Assembly (NCBI GenBank): GCA_964484265.1
Contig: CAZAFH010000018.1
Location: 1-64,000, forward strand
Length of the DNA: 64,000 nt
Direction of reading: 5' to 3'
DNA from: SIAQ01 sp964484265
GTDB lineage: Bacteria > Planctomycetota > Planctomycetia > Gemmatales > Gemmataceae
Below are positions 8,849 through 17,412 of the stretch, piece after piece. Numbering within the stretch: position 1 is the first letter of the stretch; the number at the start of each line of letters is the position of its first letter. The notes under the pieces are model-generated. The model had not been told where the DNA came from and did no database searches. It worked only from the letters and a program-made list of their open reading frames with translations. Both the position numbers and the translations under genes were made by a program.

Positions 8849-10099
8849 ATGGTCAATCCCATTACCGTGCATATCGCTCTCGGGAGCAATCTCGGCGATC
8901 GGCGCGCGCTCCTCGACGCGGCCATACAAATGCTGCGCGATGCCCCCGAAATCGAGGTTGTACGCGTTTCTTCGTATATCGAAACCGAACCGGTCGGCGG
9001 GCCGTCGGGACAAGGCGCCTACCTCAACGCCGCGGCGGAACTGCGTACGGCGCTTGACCCCTTCGCCTTGCTGCGCTTGTTGCAGGAAGTTGAAAATCAA
9101 TTGGGGCGGGTGCGAGCCGAGCGCTATGGGCCGCGAACTCTCGATCTGGATCTGCTGCTCTATGGCACGGAGACGATCAACGCGGAAGAATCGGACCTCG
9201 CCCTTGTCGTGCCGCACCCGCGCATGCATGAGCGCTTGTTCGTGCTCGATCCGCTGAGTCAAATCGCGCCGCTGGCGGTTCATCCCTTTCTCGGAAGCAC
9301 CATCAAAGACTTGCGGGATCGATTGCATGCGCCAGCGATGCATTCGCGGGAGCTAGCGGGCCAAAACGCCGTGGTTACGGGATCGACGAGCGGCATCGGC
9401 CGAGCGATCGCTCGCACGCTGGCGCGGGCCGGCGCCAACGTCCTGATCCACGGCCGACGTTCGCGCGACGCCGCCGAACAGGCAGCCGAGGAGTGCCGGG
9501 CGGAACGCGTCTCGGCATCGGCACTGTTGGCGGATTTGAGCGTGGAGGCAAACTGCACGAAATTCGCTGACGATGCCTGGCAGCGATTTGGCGCCATCGA
9601 CATCTGGATCAACAACGCCGGCGCCGATACTTTGACGGGCGAAGCGGCAAGTTGGCCGTTCGAAAGGAAACTTCGCGAACTCTGGGCCGTCGATGTCCAG
9701 GCAACGATGCTGCTGTCCCGCGCCATCGGCGCGCGGATGAAGCGGCAAGGGCGAGGCGTAATCATCAATATCGGCTGGGACCAGGCCGAAACCGGCATGG
9801 AAGGTGATAGCGGGCAGCTCTTTGCCGCCTGCAAGGGCGCGGCGATGGCGTTTACGAAGAGCCTGTCCGTGTCGCTCGCGCCTGCGGTGCGTGTCAATTG
9901 CGTGGCGCCGGGCTGGATCAAGACCGCCTGGGGTGAAGGCGCATCGGCCGCCTGGCAGGAACGCGCGGTCCGCGAGGCGCCGCTCGCACGCTGGGGCACG
10001 CCTGACGACATCGCCGCCGCGGCGTTGTGGCTTGCATCGCCTGCGTCGGCATTCATCACCGGTCAAGTTATCCGCGTCAACGGCGGAGCGGTGAGGTGA
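8849..10099 (+). CDS. folK: FolK (HPPK) fused to a short-chain dehydrogenase-like domain
   Basis: A two-domain protein of 416 aa. Residues 1 to about 160 are 6-hydroxymethyl-7,8-dihydropterin pyrophosphokinase, which transfers pyrophosphate from ATP in folate synthesis. The signature GPRTLDLDLLLYG and the opening IALGSNLGDR are intact. Residues from about 168 on form an SDR Rossmann domain with TGSTSGIG at 177-184, NNAG at 255-258 and a C-terminal G-Q-VIRVNGG. The catalytic Tyr of the YxxxK motif is Phe325 (FAACK, Lys329 kept), and the usual Ser strand reads NIGWD. FolM and PTR1, which reduce pterins, are also SDRs, so the fusion makes sense in pterin metabolism. With the Tyr missing, reductase activity is uncertain. 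The gene follows the NUDIX gene by 6 nt. Confidence 0.9.
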   Translation: MVNPITVHIALGSNLGDRRALLDAAIQMLRDAPEIEVVRVSSYIETEPVGGPSGQGAYLNAAAELRTALDPFALLRLLQEVENQLGRVRAERYGPRTLDLDLLLYGTETINAEESDLALVVPHPRMHERLFVLDPLSQIAPLAVHPFLGSTIKDLRDRLHAPAMHSRELAGQNAVVTGSTSGIGRAIARTLARAGANVLIHGRRSRDAAEQAAEECRAERVSASALLADLSVEANCTKFADDAWQRFGAIDIWINNAGADTLTGEAASWPFERKLRELWAVDVQATMLLSRAIGARMKRQGRGVIINIGWDQAETGMEGDSGQLFAACKGAAMAFTKSLSVSLAPAVRVNCVAPGWIKTAWGEGASAAWQERAVREAPLARWGTPDDIAAAALWLASPASAFITGQVIRVNGGAVR

Positions 10100-10229
10100 T
10101 CGAAACAGGTCCAGACAGGGAATTGGCACGCTCGCCAGAAATTCGGCTGCACATATAATTTTTTCGTATACCATCGTTCGACTCTTAGGCACGGACAGCA
10201 GTCCAAGATCCCTCGAAGGAGCATTCTCA

Positions 10230-12275
10230 ATGGCTCAGGAACAAACCGGTTCGCCTGCCCAGTCCACCTGGACGAAGCTTTTTCTTGCGTTCAAAATCGC
10301 CCTCGACTTGAAGAAACTCGTCCTTGCTGGCGCGGGAATTTTCCTGACCGCCGCCGGCTGGTGGGCCATGGGATGGACGTTCTATGGCATGCGTGAACTT
10401 CCCGAATGGGCCAAATACGACAACGATCCGAACGACCGACCCGCTCGCTGGAACTACTTCAAGGGCAAACGAGCCTCATGGAACCTGATCCACGAGCTGG
10501 CAGGACGCCCTGGCGACGAAAAGACCGTGGACGCCGGCGACGTGGCGAACGATCCCGACGAATTCGCCGTGCTGCACAAGTGGGAGCAAGCCTATCGGCG
10601 TGCGCTTGAGCCAATCACTTACTCGGATAAGACCGTCAATATTCCCGGCATCGGCGACCTCAAGCTGAGCGTCGTCAAAGAAGCCGGTACTGCGGATCGC
10701 CTGCGCGGAAAGAAACTCGAACTGCGCAATATTGACCGGATCGTCATACCAAAATCCACCGACAAAGCGGATCGCACGCTCGATATTCTCGACGTCAAAT
10801 TCAAGGTTGAAGCCGGTCCGCTGGAAAAATTGAAGGAATATCGCGATGGCGCCATGGATCTGATCGACATCCTGGCCACGCAAGACAAAGACAATTTGGC
10901 GACGTTTCAATCGCACCTGGTTCAGCCGGCCATCAAGCCGAGCGGCAAGCTGCGGGTTTGGCCGTGGAGCGAGAATCGCGGCGAAAACCAGTATCTCCTG
11001 GCCTCGGATATTGTTCGCGAGAAGGGCGTGTTGAATCTCTCCAAGGGCTCGTTCATCAGCTGGGTGTGCGAAGTACAGGCCCCGGTATTGCTCGAACCGC
11101 TTTACAAGTTTTTGATCCCGCTGCAATACCTTGTCCACAAAGACGCCAGTGCGTGGGATCGGCTGTATTTGATCTTCCTGATTCTCTGGACGCTTGCCGT
11201 CTGGGGCTTTTTCGGAGGCGCGATCTCGCGAATTGCCGCCCTTCAATTCGCGCGCAATGAACGTATCTCGCTGCGCGAGGCCATCCTGTTCACGCGCGAA
11301 CGCATGGTGTCTTACGTGGCAGCGCCGGTGTTTCCGCTTCTTTTGCTCGCGGTATTCACGGTGGGGTTGATGATCCTCGGCTGGATCCAGTGGATTCCTG
11401 GACTCGGCGAGATCGTCGCCGTCCTTCTTTGGCCCGCGGTACTGTTGGTCGGTTTCATCATGGCCGTGGTGATCGTTGGCCTGATCGGCTGGCCGTTGAT
11501 GATCGCGACCATAAGCACGGAAGGTACGGACAGCTTCGATGCCCTGAGCCGATCGTACAGCTACGTGTATCAGGCGCCCTGGCGGTTCCTGTGGTATACC
11601 ATCGTCTCGATCGTCTATGGGGCGGCCATGGTCTTTTTCGTCGGCCTGATGGCGTCGCTCATGGTCTTCATGGGCAAATGGGGCGTCAGCAGCGCGTACG
11701 GCCCGGCCAATCTCAACCCCGAACGAGACCGCGAGCCGTCTTACCTGTTCATCTACGCTCCGACATCGTTCGGCTGGCGCGACCTGCTCATCAGCAATAG
11801 TCTGCACGTCAACGAAAAGACGGAAAAGGTCGGCGGCCGAACGGTCAAGCATTACGAGTTCAAGAAAAAGTACCAGGAATCGATCAGCAAGTACAACCGC
11901 TTTTTCAGCGTACTGATGTGCATCTGGATCTATCCGTTGTTCCTGATTGTGCTCGGCTTCAGTTATAGTTTTTTCTGGAGCGCAAGTACGATCACCTATT
12001 TCTTGATTCGCCGGGATGTGGACGAGACCGGGCTTGACGAGGTTCAGCAGGAAGACGAAGAGCTGGATGATCCGTTTTTGAAAGCACCCGTACCACCGGC
12101 GCCGGCCGCTCCACCGACTCCGTCAAATGATAGGCCAGGAACGATTAGCCTGAACGTGGTAGATGGGCCGCCGCCTGCTCCTCCTGCACCGCCGCCGGCG
12201 CCACCCCCAGCGCCACCGCCCGCGCCGTCCATTGTGCCGCCGGCAAATCCGGACGGTGGTCCGGATGCATCGTAA
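10230..12275 (+). CDS. Large integral membrane protein with Pro-rich tail
   Basis: A protein of 681 aa preceded by GAAGGAG. Membrane segments are visible near residues 30-52, 310-335, 365-390 (FPLLLLAVFTVGLMILGWI), 395-425, 450-480 and 565-590. A soluble domain (about 60-300) lies between the first and second. The tail after about 600 is acidic, then very rich in Pro/Ala (PPAPPAPPPAPPPAPP). I did not recognise a family. The topology, with a large loop after one N-terminal segment and a cluster of helices, is not that of a standard transporter. It stands alone between the FolK gene and a convergent GNAT gene. Confidence 0.8.
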   Translation: MAQEQTGSPAQSTWTKLFLAFKIALDLKKLVLAGAGIFLTAAGWWAMGWTFYGMRELPEWAKYDNDPNDRPARWNYFKGKRASWNLIHELAGRPGDEKTVDAGDVANDPDEFAVLHKWEQAYRRALEPITYSDKTVNIPGIGDLKLSVVKEAGTADRLRGKKLELRNIDRIVIPKSTDKADRTLDILDVKFKVEAGPLEKLKEYRDGAMDLIDILATQDKDNLATFQSHLVQPAIKPSGKLRVWPWSENRGENQYLLASDIVREKGVLNLSKGSFISWVCEVQAPVLLEPLYKFLIPLQYLVHKDASAWDRLYLIFLILWTLAVWGFFGGAISRIAALQFARNERISLREAILFTRERMVSYVAAPVFPLLLLAVFTVGLMILGWIQWIPGLGEIVAVLLWPAVLLVGFIMAVVIVGLIGWPLMIATISTEGTDSFDALSRSYSYVYQAPWRFLWYTIVSIVYGAAMVFFVGLMASLMVFMGKWGVSSAYGPANLNPERDREPSYLFIYAPTSFGWRDLLISNSLHVNEKTEKVGGRTVKHYEFKKKYQESISKYNRFFSVLMCIWIYPLFLIVLGFSYSFFWSASTITYFLIRRDVDETGLDEVQQEDEELDDPFLKAPVPPAPAAPPTPSNDRPGTISLNVVDGPPPAPPAPPPAPPPAPPPAPSIVPPANPDGGPDAS

Positions 12276-12329
12276 TCGGCCCCAAGCCCAGGGATGAGCG
12301 CAGTGAATCCCTGGGACCTAAGCCCTGCG

Positions 12330-12917
12330 TCATGCCATCCAGTCAATGGCGAGCGGATAGGTGGACGAATCGATTGTGCGGTAGAACGTTTTGCGAAAAC
12401 GGAAACCGGCTCGGCGATACAGTCGCACTGCATGTTCGTTCTTCGCCGTCACTTCCAGCCGCGTCTTCGCCAGACCATACCGGCGGAAACCATGCATTGC
12501 TTGCAACAATAGCGCCCAACCCAACCCACGGCCGCGATATCCGGGAATGACGCCCAGATTCTGTATGCATCCAGTGCCCGAGCGGTCGGACACGCCTTGC
12601 ACCATTCCGACGTACTCTTCATCGTGCGACAGCAGCCACGTTGCCTCGGGTCGGAATCCAGGTTTCTCCGCAATTTCGCGCATCAGGCGTCGGCAGCCGT
12701 CGGCGTCGCGCAAATTCGGGAACACCATCCCATCCAGATCGTCGCGGAAGCATGCGAACGTCACGGCGGCGTGCGTGTCGCTCAGGTCGGTTTGCCATGG
12801 ATTCCACGCAAAACCAATCGGTAGAAACGGCGCGGGAGGCAACGGCAGCGATAAATCCGTTTCCATCCGATAGCGCTTGAAGTACGCCACGTCGGGAGTT
12901 TCGAGGGCTACACTCAT
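12330..12917 (-). CDS. GNAT family N-acetyltransferase
   Basis: A protein of 195 aa. The acetyl-CoA binding motif A is clear: IQNLGVIPGYRGRGLGWALL (Q/RxxGxG/A form RGRGLG). Motif B follows as EVTAKNEHAVRLYRRAGF. The N-terminal half (about 1-90) is a variable substrate-recognition part. The family transfers an acetyl group to an amine; the acceptor cannot be told here. The gene is convergent with the membrane protein gene and divergent from the hydrolase gene at 13060. Confidence 0.88.
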   Translation of the reverse strand: MSVALETPDVAYFKRYRMETDLSLPLPPAPFLPIGFAWNPWQTDLSDTHAAVTFACFRDDLDGMVFPNLRDADGCRRLMREIAEKPGFRPEATWLLSHDEEYVGMVQGVSDRSGTGCIQNLGVIPGYRGRGLGWALLLQAMHGFRRYGLAKTRLEVTAKNEHAVRLYRRAGFRFRKTFYRTIDSSTYPLAIDWMA

Positions 12918-13059
12918 GGCACGAACCAGACCGTCCTGAAGTGGAAAACAGAAATCCTATCACGCCGCGTTGGAATGTCAAACGTTTCCCGCCGCAATCC
13001 CGCGATTCATGGCCTATACTTCGGATGAACTGTTCCAATGACCTCATCTCGGAATCGCC

Positions 13060-14358
13060 ATGAACTCGCGATCGCGTGTTTTCGTTGTCGGCTTCGTATT
13101 CCTGTTTACGGGCGGGTTCGCCTTGCACGTTTGTGCGTCGCCTTCGGAATGCTTCTACGCCCTGGTTCCGCCCGTCTCGCTGGCGATCAACCTCACCGGC
13201 GTCCTTTCGTGGCGCGACGCGTTCGAGCAGCGCATTCGGCCAATATTCCGGCTGATCGGCTTCATCTTCGCATTGAGTCTCGCCGCAGCGTTGTTGCTCT
13301 TCGGTCCGCGCATCGTGCTCTCATGGCGGTTTTGGCTGGAAGTATCGGCGTGCATCTATTATCTGTCGGCAATGCTTCTCGTTCTGCTGGCGATTCGCGG
13401 GGCGATCCTGGCGTTCTCACAGGCGCTGCACGCGAGATGGAATTTCTCTCCGGGCATTCGGCTCGCTCTCTGCGAGGCGCTGCCGTTGGCGCTGCTTGTG
13501 CTATTTGCCTTGCCGTTGGCGATTGCCTTCGCCCACGTGCACCGATTCAAGATGCCTAACTTCGCCGATCCGCGAGCGTTTCACGGGCGGGATTTCGAGG
13601 AGATCGAGTTCACGAGCAGGGATGGCATCGCTCTCCGCGGCTGGTGGATTCCAGCAAAGACGTCTCGACAGACCGAACGGACCCTGATCATCTGCCACGG
13701 CATCGCGGCGAATCGTAGTCTGTTCTTGCCGTTCGTCGAAGTCGGCGATTGGCTCGACGCCAATGTGTTGATGTTCGACCTGCGCGGGCATGGCGATAGC
13801 GGGGGCCGGACGATCACGCTTGGCTATCGCGAGAAGGACGACATTCTCGCCGCGGTCGCTTTCGCACGCCGAGAAAAATCGCCGTGCGCCAGGGAGGTTA
13901 TCGGTCTTGGCATCAGCCTCGGGGCGGCCTCCTTGGCCGAGGCGTCGGCGCTCGCGGATCCGCCGCTCGACGCTGTTATTCTCGACAGCAGTTTCACCTC
14001 GACCCGCGATATGACGCATGCCGTGCTCGGCCATTTTCCGTCATCATCGCATCCCTGGCTTCTGACGCTGGGCACGCCTCTCGCCGATTGGCATGCAGGT
14101 TGCGCCATGATGAGCGTCAGTCCGGAAGACTCGATCGCCAGGCTGCGTTCGCCGGTGCTGTTCCTTCACTCCCGCGGCGATCCGCTCATCCCGTCCGACC
14201 ACGCCGTTCGTTTGCACGCCACGGCGCGGACGCAAAAGCGGCTGCGCATCTTCGACCTGCCTGGCCACTGCGACGCCTTCTTCGCTAGCAAGCAACAGTA
14301 CAGGGCAGAGGTTACGGCATTCGTGTCGAACCTAGGTAAACAGGTCCGAGCCGAGTAG
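13060..14358 (+). CDS. Membrane-anchored alpha/beta hydrolase
   Basis: A protein of 432 aa. Four hydrophobic segments fill about residues 5-160. A serine hydrolase domain follows, beginning FTSRDGIALRGWWIP. The nucleophile elbow GISLG (in VIGLGISLGAAS), acid DP in HSRGDPLIP and base His in LPGHCDAFF form the expected triad. DLRGHGDSGG is the conserved loop. The domain resembles the YqkD/FrsA-like or BEM46-like branch of membrane-tethered esterases. The substrate is unknown. The gene stands alone; a divergent GNAT gene lies upstream. Confidence 0.87.
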   Translation: MNSRSRVFVVGFVFLFTGGFALHVCASPSECFYALVPPVSLAINLTGVLSWRDAFEQRIRPIFRLIGFIFALSLAAALLLFGPRIVLSWRFWLEVSACIYYLSAMLLVLLAIRGAILAFSQALHARWNFSPGIRLALCEALPLALLVLFALPLAIAFAHVHRFKMPNFADPRAFHGRDFEEIEFTSRDGIALRGWWIPAKTSRQTERTLIICHGIAANRSLFLPFVEVGDWLDANVLMFDLRGHGDSGGRTITLGYREKDDILAAVAFARREKSPCAREVIGLGISLGAASLAEASALADPPLDAVILDSSFTSTRDMTHAVLGHFPSSSHPWLLTLGTPLADWHAGCAMMSVSPEDSIARLRSPVLFLHSRGDPLIPSDHAVRLHATARTQKRLRIFDLPGHCDAFFASKQQYRAEVTAFVSNLGKQVRAE

Positions 14359-15047
14359 CCTATCTCAACTCTCAGCCACGAGCCGTTAATAGTTTTTAGC
14401 CACGGAAGAAGGCAGCAATGATTTGAATGCCAGTGTGCACAAGAACAATTTGGATTTGCAAAAAAAATGTAGACGCTGGCAAACGCACGCGGCCAATGCA
14501 AAGCAGTCTGGTCCGAATCGATCCAATTCACCCGAATGCTCCAAGTTTGACGAGAATGCCGAAGAAGAAGGTATGCCGAGTTCGGAGCATCGTGGCGAAT
14601 TCGCGGCATGGCTACCCTGGCCAAGAGGCGATCCTGGGAGTCCGTTTTTGGTTTATTCGGATTTCAAGGATTAGAAGTATTATCAGCCCAATGGATGAGA
14701 GTCTGAGTATTCGAGAGAAGAAGTCGCGGATAGGAACCATTTATTGACTGAATCTCTTGCGTGACCTGGTGAAACTTTAGTATCATTGAGTTGGATGCGA
14801 ATTTTTTCTAACTAGATCACCCGCCGTAATCGTGTTGATTGATCCATTCGTAGATAGCTACCCTTCCGGAAATATCGACGCAATAAAACCAGATTCTACA
14901 TGCAGCACAGATTAGGTGGATTTTCCACACTTCTTTACTCGCACCATTTCTCTAACGCGCCGATATTAGGCATATTAGTGGTGAGTACCAATCACCGTTT
15001 GTCGATCCAAACCTAGCGGGTGGACCGTCAGGGTAAACCGGATCGGC
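14359..15047. other. Intergenic region of about 690 bp, no gene recognised
   Basis: The region is more AT-rich than its surroundings. Short open frames lack coding character. The first part has a fragment of the GCCACG-type word (AGCCACGAGCC, TAGCCACGGAAG) that recurs elsewhere in the window. The last 100 nt presumably hold the promoter of the Cys-rich protein gene. Confidence 0.4.
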
Positions 15048-15068
15048 GTGTATCACCAAGGAGAAGGC

Positions 15069-16124
15069 ATGGTGTGCCAACCTCTTCGTCTCGCTTTGTT
15101 GATTGGCGCCATTACCGCCGTAGCGGTTTCACCCGTCAAGGCTGGTTTTAGGGCGCCGAATTGTTGCAACCCCTGTGGACCGTCGACGACGGGCCCGGCG
15201 TATCGTTCCGTTGGCTGCACGGAATGGGTGCGTGAAACGTACACGACCAAGAGAACAGCCTACAAGATGGAATGCCGCACGGAAACGTACGACACGTTCA
15301 AGACCGAATGCGTGCCGGTCTGTAAAGAACGTACGGTCTGCGTCACGAAACGCGTTCCGGTCGTCACCGAGCAGGTCCGCAAGGTCATGCACAACGTGAC
15401 GGTTTACGAAGACCGGATCGTCAACAAGACCAGCCACAAGTACGTCCAAGAAACCGTCATGAAGAAACAGCTGGTCCGCCTGGGCCACTGGGAAACCCGG
15501 GAAGTCCCGGCTCTCTTCGGCGGCATCGGCGGCGGCCTTGGCGGCGGGCTGTTTGGCGGTCACGGTCACGGCCACTGCGGCAACGCCTGCAGCGACGCCT
15601 GCGCCGATCCCTGCAAGACCAGCAACAGCTGCTCCAATCCTTGCCGTACCCGTACGGTCAAGAAGTGGGTTCACTGCCCAGAGTACCGCTGCTGCCCGGT
15701 CACCGTCTGCAAGAAGGTTTGCGTGACGGAAGCCGTGAAATGCAAAGTCGCGGTTTGCAAGCAGGAATGCCGTGAAGAGAAGGTCAAGGTCTGCACCTAC
15801 CAGTGCGTCAAGGAAAACGTCGTGCAGAAGTACACGGCCTATGAAACCCGCAAGGTCGCCTGCAAGGCCACCCGTACGGTTCGCGTCTGCGTCCCCTACG
15901 AAGAAACCGTGACGGCTTGCCGTCTCGTTCCCCGCACCGTCGCTCCCGCTTGCGGCCCGACCAACGCCTGTGGCCCGACCACGGCTTGTGGCTCGACCAG
16001 CAACTGCGGAGCTAGCAACGACTGCTGCGGTAGCCGATTCGGCAACCTCTTCAGCCGAATTCGCTGCGGCGGCGGCCTGCGTCACAACGCTGGCTGCGGT
16101 GCTCGCACCACCTGCTGCAACTAA
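15069..16124 (+). CDS. Cysteine-rich secreted envelope protein
   Basis: A protein of 351 aa from the ATG at 15069, set by the strong ribosome site AAGGAGAAGG just upstream. A signal peptide (about 1-26, LALLIGAITAVAVSPVKAG) is followed by repeated valine/cysteine modules such as CVPVCKERTVCVTKRVPVVTE and VCKKVCVTEAVKCKV. A Gly/His-rich middle and a Cys-rich tail with repeated ACGPTTACG units complete it. Proteins of this composition are known from planctomycete proteinaceous cell walls, where disulfide cross-linking is assumed. That role here is inferred. A very strong terminator follows, consistent with high expression. Confidence 0.8.
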   Translation: MVCQPLRLALLIGAITAVAVSPVKAGFRAPNCCNPCGPSTTGPAYRSVGCTEWVRETYTTKRTAYKMECRTETYDTFKTECVPVCKERTVCVTKRVPVVTEQVRKVMHNVTVYEDRIVNKTSHKYVQETVMKKQLVRLGHWETREVPALFGGIGGGLGGGLFGGHGHGHCGNACSDACADPCKTSNSCSNPCRTRTVKKWVHCPEYRCCPVTVCKKVCVTEAVKCKVAVCKQECREEKVKVCTYQCVKENVVQKYTAYETRKVACKATRTVRVCVPYEETVTACRLVPRTVAPACGPTNACGPTTACGSTSNCGASNDCCGSRFGNLFSRIRCGGGLRHNAGCGARTTCCN

Positions 16125-16149
16125 ACAGTAGACTGTAGCGAAAAGAAAA

Positions 16150-16180
16150 AACCTCGTCACTCCGGTGACGAGGTTTTTTT
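16150..16180. terminator. Strong bidirectional intrinsic terminator
   Basis: An 11-bp perfect stem (16150-16160 with 16165-16175) and TCCG loop has T7 on the right and an A run on the left (16145-16151). It can stop both the Cys-rich gene and the convergent Flp pilin gene. Confidence 0.9.
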
Positions 16181-16204
16181 ACGTCCATTGCGATCTGGCA
16201 AGAA

Positions 16205-16393
16205 TCAGGACGACGAGCTTCCGATCGCATTGCCTACGGACGTGAACGTCGAATTGGCGTTCTGTCCTAGCGTCGTGATCGCCGCCAGGCATACCACGAT
16301 GATCAAAGCCAGCATTACCGCATACTCCACAGCCGTCGGGCCATCTTCGCGTGCCATGAATTCTACGAACTGACGTTTCAGGATCGACAACAT
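16205..16393 (-). CDS. Flp/Fap-type type IVb pilin
   Basis: A small protein of 62 aa. It has a short basic leader, then GPTAVEYAVMLALIIVVCLAA. This is the Flp pilin pattern, with the conserved Glu-Tyr five residues after the Gly processing site and one N-terminal hydrophobic helix. Flp pilins are cleaved by a TadV-type peptidase and assembled by a Tad system. No tad genes lie nearby, so it is an isolated pilin gene. AAAGGG lies upstream of the ATG. The gene shares the terminator at 16150-16180. Confidence 0.88.
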   Translation of the reverse strand: MLSILKRQFVEFMAREDGPTAVEYAVMLALIIVVCLAAITTLGQNANSTFTSVGNAIGSSSS

Positions 16394-16929
16394 TGCTATT
16401 ACCCTTTCGGTCCAGAAAAAGGTCGTTCATCGCGGTGCTTCTGGTTTCACCGCAATGGCCCCGCGACAACAAATCGCGGGACGCACGGCGGCAGCGCGCA
16501 ACACAGCCGGGCGATCGTTCCAGTGAAAAGAACTCGGATCATGTGGACCACACCGTTCGGTAGCCTGGCGGTCCGCCTTTGGGGAAAAAGACGGATCCAT
16601 GGCTTTGCGCCCCACCCTTGCGAATGGTTTGCCTTTGTCGTGGATACATGACCACTTGCGTTAGTGCAGTGCCGAATTACCGTCAAAGAATGATGAAAAA
16701 TACCGAGGCGATATTGCCGTGAGAATCGGAGCAAGCACGACCGAAGACGGGATGGTTAGGCCATGCTAGCGACATTCTCATGCCAAGAAAAAGTAGGTCA
16801 GGATTTTTGGGATGTCAAATAATCGCGTAATTATTTTTGAAAATATTTGCGGGTGCAGCGTTCTGGTAGCGCATCTATTGGGAATCCAAAAAGAATCAGG
16901 GGGCTTACGCCCCCCGCTCGCCTTTTTCG
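16394..16929. other. Intergenic region of about 535 bp
   Basis: The region holds the pilin promoter region on its left and the terminator of the 91-aa gene on its right. No gene was recognised. An AT-rich stretch occurs at 16800-16855. Confidence 0.4.
16887..16914 (-). terminator. Probable terminator of the 91-aa gene
   Basis: Six-bp stem GGGGGC/GCCCCC (16899-16904 with 16909-16914) and TTAC loop. On the minus strand it is followed by TGATTCTTTTT. Confidence 0.6.
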
Positions 16930-17205
16930 CTATGCCGCGATGGCGATCTTTTCCTTCATTGGAACGGGCAGATCGCTCTGGTGCACCCAGCGCCCGGAAT
17001 CGGGAGCGCCCTGCCAGCGCTGCATTGATACGTTCACGACGTGCTGCCGTTCTTCGAGATCGAGCAGATCGAGGTAAGCCGTGCGATAGCCGTTTCGCAC
17101 GGCCACGGAGGAACGGTTGAGGTAGAGCAGCATTTCGGGTCGATCGTCGAAAACGACCACGGCACGCCAGCATTGGGGTTTGAGTTCGGTTTGGTAGCTC
17201 GTCAC
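16930..17205 (-). CDS. Small conserved-looking protein of unknown function
   Basis: A 91-aa protein with a GTG start at 17205. The start is fixed by a strong AAGGAGG ribosome site about 7 nt before it. It is rich in Arg, Leu and Val (RAVVVFDDRPEMLLYLNRSS and YLDLLDLEERQHVV) with no signal peptide, membrane segment or metal motif. A terminator-like hairpin follows. It lies between the pilin and tRNA-Glu. I do not recognise the family. Ribosome site, composition and terminator make it likely real. Confidence 0.6.
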   Translation of the reverse strand: MTSYQTELKPQCWRAVVVFDDRPEMLLYLNRSSVAVRNGYRTAYLDLLDLEERQHVVNVSMQRWQGAPDSGRWVHQSDLPVPMKEKIAIAA

Positions 17206-17339
17206 AGGTGACCCTCCTTGGTCGGTTGGAAAATGTAAGAGAGAATAGAGAACCAGTTTTGGCGATTTGGGTCAAGAGCAATTTGCGAAAATTCCGCCTT
17301 GACAGCCCGAAGCGTGCCCGATACCAATAAACAGACGCC

Positions 17340-17412
17340 GCCCCCATCGTCTAGTGGCCTAGGACATAGCCCTCTCACGGCTAAGACAGGGGTTCGAGTC
17401 CCCTTGGGGGTA
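17340..17412 (+). tRNA. tRNA-Glu (CTC)
   Basis: A cloverleaf is readable. The acceptor stem is GCCCCCA with TGGGGGT (one G-T pair). The anticodon stem TAGCC/GGCTA encloses loop CTCTCAC, giving anticodon CTC. The T arm contains GGTTCGAGTCC. CCA is not encoded. The 3' half of the gene is the left attachment site of the island described separately, and the integrase gene overlaps it on the other strand. Confidence 0.93.

Noticed and set aside
15129..16160. Long minus-strand open frame opposite the Cys-rich gene
   Set aside because: It mirrors the codon bias of the plus-strand gene, has no start context and would run through the terminator; the plus-strand gene has the signal peptide and ribosome site.
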